Shown piece by piece: positions 9,371 to 22,180 of a stretch of DNA of 31,111 bases. Positions within the stretch are counted from its first letter, which is position 1. Each line of letters starts with the position of its first letter. The notes beneath the pieces were generated by a model. That model had not been told where the DNA came from and did no database searches. It worked only from the letters and a program-made list of their open reading frames with translations. The position numbers and the translations under genes are program-made. The stretch covers positions 1 to 31,111 of the forward strand of contig JABUQX010116918.1 in the NCBI GenBank assembly GCA_015478945.1, given 5' to 3'. Origin of the DNA: Trachelipus rathkii (taxonomy: Eukaryota > Arthropoda > Malacostraca > Isopoda > Trachelipodidae).

Positions 9371-12300
9371 CCTGAGTCTAGTAATATTATATTTCATTTA
9401 TATAAAAAATATATTTTATAATCAGATTGGTAATATGGAATACCGTCTTATCGAATGTTCTACGCTCATTATAAATAAAGTATATATATATCAAAAACAG
9501 AAGTTATGGCATATGCCAAAATTGACCGAAAGGATTTATTTTTAAACATCTTTTCAAACTGAGTAGTCGATAAATTAAACATTTAATCAGTTTATTTTAG
9601 TAATATTTAATAAGTTAGTTTAATTCATGATTCGAATATAGTAAGTGTCATAAAGAATAATATAGATCAAAACATATAAATCAATAGTTTTATTGGGACC
9701 TATATTCATAATAATAATAATTATTTCAACAAATTTATTAATAAAAAGTATATCCTTTTCATATATTATATATATATATTAAGAATGTATGTTTAATATG
9801 GCTTAGTTATGAGAGCAGAGCAAACTCATTCCACCCAGGAGTCCGCAATATCTTCATGAAGATTTGAAGAAGTGTTAGGAAAGTTTTGCCATATATAATA
9901 TAATGTATGAACCGTATTCTGATCTTTACTAATATATATAGTTTACCATCAATTCAAAAACACATAGAATACAACTGAGGATACGTTAAATTATTAAGAA
10001 ACTATTAAAAGGATATCTCAAAAGAAAAGGATTCCTTTTCATTAAAGACAAAATTTAATATAATTTTACTCATACATTCGTTGAATTATAAAATTATCTT
10101 GGCCAAACAATTATTAACTAACAAAAGGAGAATAACAAGATATGTTATCCTATGAATAAATAATCATAGGATAATGTGGATTTTGATACTCATTACAAAG
10201 AATACTGATATATAAGCTAGTATTTATAGAAGTAGTCATAGAATGGCATCATATTATATATTTAGACGTCAACTTCATTAAAAAGACTTTCAAAATATTT
10301 GTGCATACTTTGATACTAAATTTATAACAAAAAGAAATACTTCTAGATATAAATTTATCTGGACATAATAATGTGTGAAGACGATAAAGCTTTTTATCAT
10401 ATAAATAATTAAAAGAATTACTTACAACTTCACCATATATAATAAATTAAATATATAACTCCGGACTTTAGTAAATACATAATATATATATAAATATTAA
10501 AAATCCATATCAAGACGTCGTTCGGAAGTGAGTCACTAGTTTAGTATAGTGAGCAAGTTAATTAACTCAAGAATTAGATATGAGAAATAGATTAGAATTC
10601 CAAATAATATGCTACCTATTATTTCTATAAATATATTGATATTATACCTTAACAGTAAAGAAACAGTAAAACTTATATATATAATAGTTATAATCACTAA
10701 ACAGAGTAGAAAGAATAGTACTTTATAGCCTTAAGTTACATACATATCCTAATTAAATAGTATATCACAATTACGATTACCTATTTGTATGGTAACATAT
10801 AATTTTACAGCAGTTAATTAAAGATAGACCACCAATAGCACTTAGAAAGATATTATTAGTTTATATGTATAAATTTAAAAATCACTAACTGTACTAACTC
10901 ATTAAGATAATATATGAGCCCTATATATATTATGGGTCTCCTTACTTTATATCAAGAAAGTTAACTTTGATATCAATTTAAAGCGGAAAAGAACATAAAT
11001 ATATACTAACGATTTATGTAATTTTATCATAGCCCTGAAGTCTATAAATTATATTTAAAAGTTAAAATATATTTAAGTATATATATATAATCAAATATAT
11101 ATTATATTATACAATAAATTAATCCAAAGAAATAGATCATTTTTTTATCAATAAATAATAAACTTCGTTCAAGCTAAAATAATTATAGAGTCTAGTATAA
11201 AAGTAAACAGTATAAAGGATTTAAGAATGGTAAGAAAGATAAATTAACAATATAATTTAAATTTTGAGCAGTAAAACAATACTAGAAGGTAATTATATCT
11301 AGTGTAATTAAGTTATAAACATAATAAGAATCAAATATAATATTTACATCATAGTATTTAGTTATATATTTTCCTACATTTTACTATAAATTAATTCAAT
11401 ATAAATAGAACACTAATTTATGAGAGAGTAAATATATTTATCTATTTAAAATAATCCCATTATGTTTGTTATAGTTAAATAATTTAAATCATACAACCGA
11501 TGCCCTTTATCATAGTTTACAATTAATAATCACCAGAATGATATTACTGATATTATAAATTTCCATTATCCGTGGAGAATATTTTAAAAACTACTATTAA
11601 GGGCCGAATGACTACCTGTATTCATCGAATTGGCGCGATAAGATCTATTATATACTATATAATTGTATTACTCTATAATATAATATAATATTATCTAATA
11701 TAATATAAATTATGTATTGATTTATGTCATACGTAATGTTAATACATTTTTATGATCATATTATAACTTATTATCTTCCTATTACATATAAATATTTTTT
11801 ATATTAATATTAGAACCACTCCTTAGTCAAATTAATCGTAATACACACTAAATGACTATTCCGTATAATAATTCCTACCCCAGTGGAAATATATGGTTTG
11901 GGTATTATACTGAATATTATTTGAGAGGTCCTTTATCTACTGTTATTCTTGACAATTGAGGCATAATTAAATATATAGTATTTATTTCAATAATAGATCA
12001 CTTTTATCTGAGAGATTCATTATGATAATTGTATATATTACAATAACATACCTCTTAATATAAATACCTATAACATAACAAAGGAAATCCATAAATGTAA
12101 GATAATTGTTATAATTATGAAAGTATATATTATGTTAATTAAATTCCTATCTAATTATCTATCACTATAATATATCATATAATACAGCCAGATAATTAGG
12201 ATAACATATATATAGTACAATTTCACCATTTATCTTAAATGTATTTAAGGAAGTCTAGTGAATTCTAATGTAAAATAATTAAAAAGTCCATACCAATATA

Positions 12301-13854
12301 ATATTTATTTAGTGATATCATAATTAACTCTTAATCACTATTTCACATGCACAATTAAACTAATCCCTTATATATATTACTATTTCATAGAAAGATATAA
12401 ATAATATCAGAAAGCATATTATTATACAAATTTACTGCTCCTTAGATACTACGTTGTGCCTCTTTATAATTATAATAATTGGTGAATTACTTGAGGATTT
12501 AATATATATAATTGGAGTAATATTAAGATATTATATATTCTATTTATCCATTTGTAATCCATCACATAATATGCTGTGAATTCATTAATAATCTGGTGAT
12601 TAATCACTTTAACATCTTAATTTCAATAGTAATATTAATAAATGAAAATTACCTTTTATATTTATCCTTTTATTTTTTTTTGGTTATATGTGATAGTAGA
12701 GAGATATACTCTACAAATGATCATGAATAGAGTCTGTGAGAAAATATATCCTCTTCAAGTCATCTAAGTGTTGAATCTTAAGATTATGTAATTAATTGAG
12801 ATAATGGGAGATCTAGATCATTTAGCAAACAAGATTATCATTTTGTTATAAGTAAATACATTATCATCAGTAATAGAGGATGAATAGGCATACAAACAAT
12901 AAGCTTATAACACTACACTATAAACAATAAAAGGGACCATGAGATAAAACTATAAGAAAAATGAATATATTTAATATAAACTCATATATAAATAATAATT
13001 CTATTTATTTAATTAGATAACTTTAATTAATTAAGGTTAGTAACTTCGTGAGAGAGCGTGTGATTCTATCATATATTAGGATATAATAATAGTGGTTATA
13101 ATGAGGTATAAGTTGGATAAAGAGGATGAGTTACGAATTATAGAATAACTTATGTAGATGGTTGTTAAATAGGTTATAAATACCTAATTAATATAAGATA
13201 ACTTATTGAATTAAAAATTCTATATATATATAAGCACTTTTAAATTACTTTTTATAATATACAGATACACCGAATAGTGAGATTCACTTACTTGACATTA
13301 TCTAGAAAGAGTACGAAAAAAGTCATCACATAAAATATATAAAGAATATAGATATAAGAAATATTGATCAAATACACTTTATAACATTAATTATTGTAAA
13401 CAAATGTGACATCTAATATTCAAATCCACAACCACTTCACTGATTTAATGTCTGTATGTCGGTATCCGTGATAGTGTATGTAATGTATGTATGTAATGTA
13501 TGTAATCAAGATATATCTAGATTGGAAAGAAATTATGTGGAATATACGTTCAATGTGAGCGAATATGTATGGATAATCAGCACAGGAGTTTACCCGCGAC
13601 GAAAATGCCCTTCCAACAATAGTAAATATTCACGAAGAATAACAGAAATTAGCAAAAATTTTATTTGTTTAATACATCACAAATGAGATATTAATATGAT
13701 TATATTTTATGGACTTGATACAGGCGTATGACAAATATATTTTTAAACTATGTTATTATAAATGTTATGAATTGTCCATGTATGATTAATAGAATATTGT
13801 ATATGTGGGTGAATGATATTAATTACTGTATAAGTTAGTGGACATCAGAAATAC
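9371..13854. other. A+T-rich DNA, no gene seen
   Basis: This is about 4.5 kb of A+T-rich, mostly non-tandem sequence with stop codons in all frames. The longest plus-strand open frame (13456-13686, 76 codons) starts in a TGTATGTAA repeat and has no recognised motif. A G-rich, C-poor stretch at about 13036-13190 resembles the larger C-depleted blocks. Short TA tracts occur near 9768, 10480 and 11080. I see no RNA gene. Confidence 0.6.
13475..13506. repeat. Short TGTATGTAA tandem repeat
   Basis: TGTATGTAA and truncated versions are repeated about four times in a row. Confidence 0.7.
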
Positions 13855-14400
13855 AGTGAATAGAGAGGAGATAAAGACTGTGAGGAGGGAGAGTAAAGAG
13901 TGGGATACTAGAATGAAAGAAATAAAGTACGGAAAAAGATGATTGAATAGATGGAGACTAGAGAAATTGAATTGCATGAATTTAGAGATACCGAGGTGAG
14001 ATAAAAATGTTGAGTCAATTATAATTCAAAAATAAATAAGAAGAAATAAAATAATGACAGATGATGAATAGAGAAGGTTAAACAAAAGTGATAAGTGGAT
14101 TTATGAATATGATAAGAATAGAGTTGAAGATATGAATCGTGAGGAAATGGTGTGAGAGAGAAGAGGTAATGCGTGAGGAGAGAGGGAAAGAAAGAGAGTG
14201 AGAGAAGGAAGAGCGAGAGAGAGAGAGGAGAGAGAGAAGAGAGAGAGAAGAGAGAGAGTGAGAAGAGAGATAAGTAGAAGAGAAGATGTAGTCAAAGAAG
14301 AGGAGGAGGAAGGACACATGAGGATGAGAGAAAGTAGCGAGAGAGAGAAGAGAGGTAAGTGATAGAGAGTACCACAATAATGAACATAGAGAACATATAA
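13855..14400. repeat. Purine-rich block with a (GA)n core
   Basis: The plus strand is purine-rich and C-poor throughout, and 14150-14370 is dominated by GAGAGA runs broken by AA or GG. Blocks such as GAGAGAGGAGAGAG are mirror-symmetric, a property known to favour intramolecular triplex DNA. Two overlapping minus-strand open frames (14078-14377 and 14101-14319) give Ser/Leu repeats and are artefacts of the repeat. Confidence 0.85.
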
Positions 14401-14789
14401 ACAGAAGAGGAGCTCAGATTCAGTACGATAAAAATCTCAATTATTTTGATCTCTAAAACATATATTATTTTAAATATATATTACGTCATTTAATATAGAA
14501 ATAGATAGAATCCTAAGTAAATTAGTCTATGCTAGAATCAAGAAGAAATGAATGATCTGATCACAAGTAACCATTTGCTTCAACTTTTAACTTTATAAGT
14601 ATTTTGAATTTAAGGGAATTTTAGGATTTTGACCTAAAGTTATAATGCTCATCCGTTCAATATGATCTATTATGGTGAATTATTTATGTTACGTATTGCG
14701 GTTGTAGACATTATCAGTGATCTTATATCAATATAAAATAATATTATCCCTTGCTTATATAGGTAAAATCTACAAAATATGGTTATCAG

Positions 14790-14970
14790 ATATATAATTA
14801 TAATATATATATATATATATATAATTATAATATACCTGTATATATATATAATATTATTAATATATAATATATATATAACTATAATATATAAATTATATAT
14901 ATATATATTATTAGATATATATATATATAATATATATATATATTATATATAATATAATATTTATATATAC
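14790..14970. repeat. Compound (TA)n/(TAA)n tract
   Basis: This is a nearly uninterrupted run of TA with occasional TAAT slips. Confidence 0.9.
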
Positions 14971-15379
14971 CCGGATATTAACTAAATATCAATCTCAATT
15001 GTTCAAATCTATTTGGCTTGTTATAACAAAATCAGAGTGACTCTGAGGAAATATCTGTGACTAAGAAGATGATCAGAAGTTGCCTATTAAGGAATTCCAC
15101 CCGTTAGAGGTTAAATCATAGTTGTAAAGATTAATTTTTTTTCATTTTGAAAAAATATTATTATTAATACATTTCATTCATTATATTCGTATGGTATTTT
15201 ATTATCTGTTATATAATCCGGAATTTTATTAGTTATATTGGCCAGATAGTCAATTTCAAGTATCATAAATAATTATTAGTCAAAAACTGGTTTTTTATGA
15301 CAGCAACATAGCCTTGTTTGCTGTACAAATGTCATTGATGATGTCTCACCTTATGAAGAGGAAAATAATTGAATCGAAA

Positions 15380-15411
15380 TGTGTGTGTGTGTTTGTATTA
15401 TATATATATAT
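15380..15411. repeat. (GT)n followed by (TA)n
   Basis: A GT dinucleotide run at 15380-15392 is followed by TA at 15399-15411. Confidence 0.9.
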
Positions 15412-15570
15412 TCATAATACAATGTTGTTTATTATCCATTGTTACGAAAACCACAGAACCTGTAAATATATCACTACTAAGTAAATTAATAAATGTTATA
15501 CGGAATTTAGTCTATTAGGAATCCGGTAGTTATAGTTAAATTGATATTATTTACTATAGCAATATTAATT

Positions 15571-15596
15571 TATTATATATATATATATATATATAC
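15571..15596. repeat. (TA)n microsatellite
   Basis: A TA run is flanked on both sides by AATATTAAT-type inverted words, so the whole is palindromic. Confidence 0.9.
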
Positions 15597-15917
15597 TAAT
15601 ATTAATATTAACAATTAGAGGTGAGTTCATTGGGAACCGGTATCGGATAACCGGTGTAATATAATAAGTACTTAATAAAGTATTAAAATACCATTAAAAG
15701 TAAAACCTGTAGTTAATTAATTTAAGTATGGCACAAAACATATTTTTGTTCGTCGTTGTTTATATAACTGTAAAAAGGCAAACTTGCCGAATAATCTTAA
15801 TATATTATATACATAATATATATGAGAGTCAATAGTATAATATAAACACAGATCTTTTAATACCATTATTTATTGGTACAAACATCAACCACTCTGGACA
15901 ATAACCGTAATTTCATT

Positions 15918-15970
15918 ACTAATAATATATATATATAATATATATATATTATATATAATATATAACATAT
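15918..15970. repeat. (TA)n microsatellite
   Basis: Broken TA dinucleotide repeat immediately before the TG-rich tract. Confidence 0.85.
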
Positions 15971-16075
15971 ACGGGTGGTGTGAGAAGTGTGTGGGTTTGA
16001 ATGTGTGTTTAGGTTGCGTATGTGTAGGTATGTGTGTGTGTGTGTGTTCCTATGTGTGTGTGCGCCTATGCGAGA
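15971..16075. repeat. Degenerate (TG)n tract
   Basis: GTGTGT runs with interruptions; the cleanest runs lie at about 16030-16048 and 16054-16062. The strand is G+T-rich and abuts a (TA)n tract, making a compound microsatellite. Confidence 0.85.
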
Positions 16076-16446
16076 GCACCGTGATTGTTTGTTAAATTAA
16101 ATTAAATTAACTTTAATCAAACTGTTTCAAATACCTGGTAATAACGGTAGACTACTATAAAGCAATATTTATACTAAATAAGCTTTTTCCATGTTAAACA
16201 TTTGTGTGAAGAATAATTGGAAACAAGTGAAAGAGTAATGACCTCACGAAAAAGACACAGTGACAGAGACCAATACGAGATTTTACAAATTTTATACTCC
16301 AAAGAATAATAAGAACAACCAGCTCAAAGAACTGGCCGCCAAAATCTGAAACCAAGAAGATTAGCAACCAAAAATGCTGACAATATAATAACTATTAACC
16401 CCGCAATTTGGTTTATAAATTATAACTATTCAATTCTGTAGTGATA
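16076..16446. other. Unique island, no gene called
   Basis: This is ordinary-complexity sequence between microsatellites. It starts with three TTAAA/TTAAAT units. A plus-strand frame near 16246-16440 is open apart from two adjacent stops, but it has no recognised motif. Confidence 0.4.
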
Positions 16447-16448
16447 TG

Positions 16449-16479
<31 letters not shown>

Positions 16480-16663
16480 TATATGTATATATATAATGAT
16501 ACGATATTTATCACAACTTAATATGAGCCATTCATTATTATATACACTAATACATATACACTGAATTTATAACTATATTATTTCATGTATCATTAATATA
16601 TATATAAATTATATATATATATATATATATATCTATATAATAGTATATATATATATATACTAT

Positions 16664-16696
<33 letters not shown>

Positions 16697-16740
16697 TATA
16701 TATATAACAGTCATAAATATATATATAGTTTAGATAAATT
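16447..16740. repeat. Long compound (TA)n region
   Basis: Several TA runs (about 16447-16497 and 16595-16725) are separated by short A+T-rich spacer. Confidence 0.9.
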
Positions 16741-17829
16741 TTATTTTAAGTAATATTTATTTTATAATATATTTTTTTTTATATTTATACTCTTAGACAA
16801 ATTCTATAAAATTTAAAATCAATTTATTTATATAAAACAAAACTACATTCAAATAATATAATAGTATATTATATAACTAAATTTTGTAAATAACTGTTAT
16901 ATTAATAATAATTAAATAAATAATAATAATTAAATTAAATAAATAATATAATTAATAGTAAATAATCAAAGATTGTTATTATAATTAAAATTAATCTAAA
17001 TAATAAAAATATTATAATATAAAAATTTCAAAATCTTAATTTAAAATAATAATCAAAATATTAATAAATATTTAATTACTTTTATGTCTAAATGAGATAT
17101 GCAATGTACAGTATAACACTCATTATTTTAATTTTTTATTATTTATTTTTATTATATAATTTATTTATATTTTATTGAATACATCATCACATAACATTAG
17201 TAGTAATGAATATATGTGGCTTTGAATTTAATTATTTTGGATATTAATTTTATATATAGTATCATGAGTATGTTTTATTTTTACTTTTATATTACTTAAT
17301 ATCACTTTTCATTCCTATATTTACCTTTTTATCTATTTTTTTTTTAAATTGTTAAGTGATATAATTAAAACCTAATATTTTAAAATATTATTTATATAAT
17401 TTAGTAAACTACTAAAATAAATCTAAATACATGTATAGAAAATTTATTTTATTATATATATTAATTTTAATGTACTATTTTAATTGATATTGATTTATAT
17501 TAGTTTTTTTTTCATTTATAATAATAATATACCTTTTTTAAACATATTATTATATTATTTCGTCTCGCTCTCTCTGTTGCTAAATTGCGTACAAATTTCC
17601 TTTATATTCAAAGTTTTACATTAATATGCTTGTAAATTCAAGATTTCAACATGCACAAAAACAAAACTACGTCCTGAAAATCAGTGGAAAAATTTTCATC
17701 ATGCAAATGACAAACTCGACTCAATAATTACACAAAAAAAAAATAATAATATTCTAAATAGTAAAAAGTTTTTTTTCTCGACCGATTTATTTTTTCCGAA
17801 ACATACCATCATTATTATTTTGATTAGAA
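16741..17829. other. A+T-only low-complexity sequence, no gene
   Basis: Up to about 17560 this is nearly pure A and T. A more mixed stretch with poly-A and poly-T runs then leads up to the GC-rich patch. No open frame of interest is present. Confidence 0.65.
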
Positions 17830-18050
17830 TAGGCCCCGACGTAAGCAGTTGCGGTGCGGTGTACCGGTGTGGTGCGGTGTGGTGCGATGCGTGTGCGGTG
17901 CGGAGTGCGCATTGAAACATGGAGGTGCGGTCGGTGCAAAAAAAGATTTCTTTTGTGCTAATGCGGTGCATGCGGTCGTGAGTGCAGTGAGGTCGGTGCG
18001 TGTGCGGTGCGGTGCCGGTGCACAAAATACCGGTGCTCTGCCAACCCTAG
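17830..18050 (-). mobile_element. GC-rich GGTGC-repeat patch, probable hAT-like transposon remnant
   Basis: This is by far the most GC-rich stretch of the window and has sharp edges. It holds about twelve copies of GGTGC, most of them as CGGTGC or GCGGTGC, plus two ACCGGTG palindromic cores near its two ends. Read on the minus strand, the right edge begins TAGGGTTGGCAGAGC. This resembles the short terminal inverted repeats of hAT elements, which typically begin with C/T-A-G-G-G; hAT transposases also bind clustered short subterminal repeats. The left edge begins TAGGCCCCGAC, which is only a loose counterpart. The eight bases outside each edge do not match, so no target duplication is visible. 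No transposase is encoded. Open frames on both strands here arise from the repeat. It is either a decayed non-autonomous element or a local minisatellite. Confidence 0.45.
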
Positions 18051-18340
18051 TTATTGTCTACTACACGAGAAATATACAATTTAAATATTCTTTTTCCTTG
18101 CGATGATCTCATGACCTTGCCAATATATTAATATTAAGCTTCTTAATAACTTGCATGGAAAAGAGGTTTTTCTTATAATATCGCTTATTAGCTAAAGTAT
18201 ATGTTTGACAACTCTGATTTTGTAATTCAAAGAAGCCCACTCATAAATGGGATTATTTTCATTACGAGGATTCGCTTGATGTTCGTGTAATCTATTGCGA
18301 GAAACAGCAATTGCATTTTTGGAAGGGAGCTGTTATGCTT
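18051..18340. other. Unique spacer, no gene seen
   Basis: Ordinary A+T-rich sequence between the GGTGC patch and the long TA tract. Confidence 0.5.
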
Positions 18341-18385
18341 ATTATATTATATTATATATATTATATATATATATATATATTATAT

Positions 18386-18441
<56 letters not shown>

Positions 18442-18477
18442 CTATATATATATATATATATATATATAATAATATAT
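18341..18477. repeat. Long (TA)n tract
   Basis: About 135 bases of almost uninterrupted TA, with a few ATTA or TACT breaks. It is self-complementary and could extrude as a cruciform. Its exact length is likely to be unstable and hard to assemble. Confidence 0.95.
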
Positions 18478-20209
18478 CAATTTTATTCAGATGTAGAAGA
18501 ATGTTTGTGCCAGATCTTTCTTTTGGTGTATGATTCTTCAAAAATTCAGATAATTAAAATATTTTCATTCTTAAATGTTATTTTTTTTTCAAAAAGAAGT
18601 ACGGATAAAATAGAAGTGAGCCCGAGCCTAAAAATTATTTTACCTATATATATTTACTATAATTTACTTTTAAAATATTATTAAATTGTCAATGTATATG
18701 TGTGTTAAGAAAATTGATTTTATGTGACTATGTTTTCTAATTGAAGAACGAATTTACAGTTTACAGTTAAATAATTATAATGAAGAATCTATTATTTAAA
18801 TTATAGGTCTCTCACTATGTTAGGTCCTAATCTGAAACTGAGTGTTCCCAGTCAAACTACCACATACTATGAAAATATTCACCCAAATATCAGTGTCCAA
18901 AGTATTTTTTAGAAAAAGCATTGTTAGCAAACCCACAAATGTCACATCACTAGGGCTTGTTCAAAATTATTGTTTTAACTACAAAATTCTTTCACCATTT
19001 GTCTAGTGTCAATTACAGACTAAATGATAAGTTAATTAATGAATAGTTCGACTGTAGCACATAAGCAGGTAATAGTTTTTATTTTCCCCCTCTATACTTA
19101 CATCGAGCGATCCGTCCATTAATAATAACTAATTTTGACTGGTTCACTCTACCCTGCCATAAATCAAATGTCAATTTGTTTAACGATATAAACTCACCGT
19201 GAGAAAATTACATAATGCACACAAACTTTCTACCAATTTGTGCCAATATACTTATTAAGTAGAACCTACGGACCCTATGGACTCTCTCTTATACAAACCG
19301 ACAAACAACCTCTCATTGAGATATATTCTGTAATTTAATTCACACTATTTCATTAAAGTTGTCATCAATATTATGATGATGTGCAAACTCTCGAACAACT
19401 GATTTCACGCTACTTGTCTAGATAAATAATAACAACACTTTTTTTTCCCACCTAATTACTTCGAAATGCACTGCATGTATACTTATATTTCATAGTAACA
19501 TGCCATTTAACTTTCATATATATTTATAATTTATCTTATATTACAAATTTTAAACATTTTTTTCTGTTTGTTCTATAATTATTATTATTATTTTTAACGT
19601 ATATTTAGAAATTAATTTTATATTATTTTATTGACGTCGTGTCTTAATGTGTAATAATTCGATGAATAGTTATGTTTAATTATTTTATTTGTATAAACTT
19701 TGTATACTGAACTCCGTGATTATTGTAGAAATCTCGCTCTATTAATCTATCTGAACACAATATACTCATCTTAACGTTTCATGTCTTCACCCGCTCATAT
19801 CGCCGCGTCTTTACAAAACTCACAAACCTCCTCATAAGAGTCATACCCACTGTTAGTTATTAAATTACTTTTATAGTGCTATCTTCATAATCAATATTTT
19901 AACCTTAAAAAATCAATACAGTATTTCTAATCTTTTCTAGGAGATTCAGGTGATTGGTGTGTCAAATAGGAATATTGTAAGCCACGGTGTTGCATACATT
20001 TAGCCGATTGTCGATGTTACCCAAACATGCGTGTCAAAACCTCTATTTTTTTTTTTGACTTCAATCTGCCAAGTTTAAGAGATTACTTGATAATTACCTA
20101 CCTGTAGGATTGACAGTTTGATGCTCATTTTCGATATACCATGAAACGTGAGATCAACGACACCGATCTGGATATCGTGAGGATTGATACATACTACTTT
20201 GTATTATAT
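18478..20209. other. Unique sequence, no gene seen
   Basis: This is about 1.7 kb of moderately A+T-rich sequence. From about 18820 to 19850 the plus strand has more C than G, opposite in sense to the G-rich blocks though weaker. All frames carry frequent stops. A 72-codon open frame at 20141-20359 starts with a plausible peptide (MKREINDTDLDIVRIDTYY) but then runs into A+T repeat and matches no family I know. Confidence 0.5.
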
Positions 20210-22180
20210 CACATAACATCTGCAATTATTTTCATAAAAAAACATTTGAGATGTATAATAATAATAAAATATACACAAATAAAATTATATATTCATAAAA
20301 AGAAGTATAAGAATATAAAACATATAAATAATATTAAATATAATAATAATATAATCTAAAGTTTTCATATAGAAAATCAGTTCTTGACAATAAAATACGA
20401 ATATGGAGCTATCTAATATATCAACTAACATTGAATACAAAACGTAACATGATCTATTTATTAAAGAGAAAATAAAAGCTTTCAGAATCTATAAATAATA
20501 ACTCCAGTAAAAGTTTACATCTAGAAATTATTAATACATGTCCAATATCACATAATTTTTTATATCTATATAATTATATATTATTAAAATATTCTAATAA
20601 TATATATATATATAATAATAGTAATATATATATAATATAATAATATTAAAATATTAATTATATATATATAAATTATAATAATATAATTATAAATAATAAT
20701 TAATAATAAATATAATATATAATAATAATAAATAAATATAATTAATATTAAATTAAATTAATATAATAAATTTATATAATATAACAATTAATAATATATT
20801 TATAAAATAATATAATTAAAAATATAAATTAATAATTAATAATAATAATAATATTAATTAATAATAATATAATAATATAAATTAAATATATAAAATTAAT
20901 AATAATTATAATATAATATAATAATTAAATATAGTAATAATATTAATTAATATATAAATTATTAAATATAATAATATTAATAAATAATAATTAATAATTA
21001 ATAATAATATAATATAATAATAATATAATAATAAATAATTAATATATAATATAATTAATTTAATAATATTACATATTTAATTGCTACTATCGTGTCCATA
21101 TAGGCAATAAATAATATAATATATTTAATAAAAGTTTAAATATTAAATAATATATATAATAATAATAATATAAATAAAATAATTAATAAATAATAATAAT
21201 AATATAATATATAATAATTAATTAAATAATAATAATAATAATAAATAATATTAATAAATAATTAAATAAATAATAATTATAATAATAATAATTAAATATA
21301 ATTAATAATTAATATAAATAAAATAAATTAAATTTTAACAAAAAAATTTAATTAAATATTAATAATTAATATTAATATAATAAATAAATTTATAAAAATA
21401 ATAAATAATATTAAATAATATATATATAATAATAATAATAATATAATATAAATAATAGTATAAATAATGTATATAATAATGACATATATTATATAAATAA
21501 TATATATAATAATATAATAATAATAATTAAATAATATATTAATAATAATAATATTAAATAATAATAATATAAAATAATATATAATATAATAATAATAATG
21601 AATTAAATAAATATAATAATATAATAAATTAATTAATATGATAAATAATAATTATAATAATGACAAATAATAATAAATAATATATTATTAATAATAATAT
21701 AATAATAATATAATATTAAATATAATAATAATATAATATTAATAATAATAATAAATTAATAATAATAATAATATTTTAAATTATTAAATAATTATAAAAA
21801 ATTAAATAATATATAATAAAAATAACTTAATGATTTTTATATCATAATAAGAATTAAATAATTATATTAAATAAATAATATAAATATTAATATAAATATT
21901 AAAATATTAATAATTAATAATATATAATATAATAATTAAATAATTAATAATAATAATATAATAATAATAATAATTAGATAAAAATAAATATTATAAATAT
22001 GTATATAATTATATAATGTAAATATATTTATACGTATAATTATTAATATAAAAATAATAAATTTAAAATGAGTAACGTTTTAAAATAAAATTGGTATATT
22101 ATTAATTATTAATAATATAATTTATTTAAAAATAATCCATTGATATTATTAATTATAAATAGATAATAATTACAGTTTCT
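20210..22180. repeat. Two-kilobase A-rich (TAA)n/(TA)n low-complexity region
   Basis: This is nearly pure A and T, dominated by TAATAATA words with A in excess on the plus strand. G and C are almost absent between about 20580 and 22060, except for a small island at 21070-21110. It is a decayed trinucleotide repeat field. No gene is possible in most frames because TAA is pervasive. Confidence 0.9.
21078..21110. other. GC-containing islet with an inverted repeat inside the A+T field
   Basis: ATTGC (21080-21084) pairs with GCAAT (21104-21108), and CTAT (21087-21090) pairs with ATAG (21100-21103), giving a short bulged hairpin around CGTGTCC. It is the only non-A/T cluster for several hundred bases either side. 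The word ATAGGCAATAA recurs at 22192-22202. Confidence 0.4.

Larger units (their letters stand above)
14401..15970. other. A+T-rich sequence with microsatellites
   Basis: Unique A+T-rich pieces alternate with the (TA)n tracts listed separately. No gene or RNA is recognisable. Confidence 0.6.

Noticed and set aside
10383..10398. Small inverted repeat GATAAA-GCTT-TTTATC, and a similar one near 10917-10936 (GAGCCC...GGGTCTC)
   Set aside because: Short and A+T-rich or bulged; expected by chance over 4 kb of this composition.
14078..14377. Two overlapping Ser/Leu-rich minus-strand open frames
   Set aside because: They are translations of the (GA)n repeat, whose complement lacks stop codons.
17699..18106. 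Open frames on both strands over the GGTGC patch (Cys/His/Thr/Arg-rich on minus, Val/Arg/Cys/Gly-rich on plus)
   Set aside because: Both are translations of the same short GC-rich words. Neither has domain structure, and opposite-strand frames of this kind are expected from a repeat.
20141..20359. Plus-strand 72-codon frame starting MKREINDTDLD
   Set aside because: The first 20 codons look plausible but the rest is A+T repeat translation. A stop closes the upstream side and no family is recognised.
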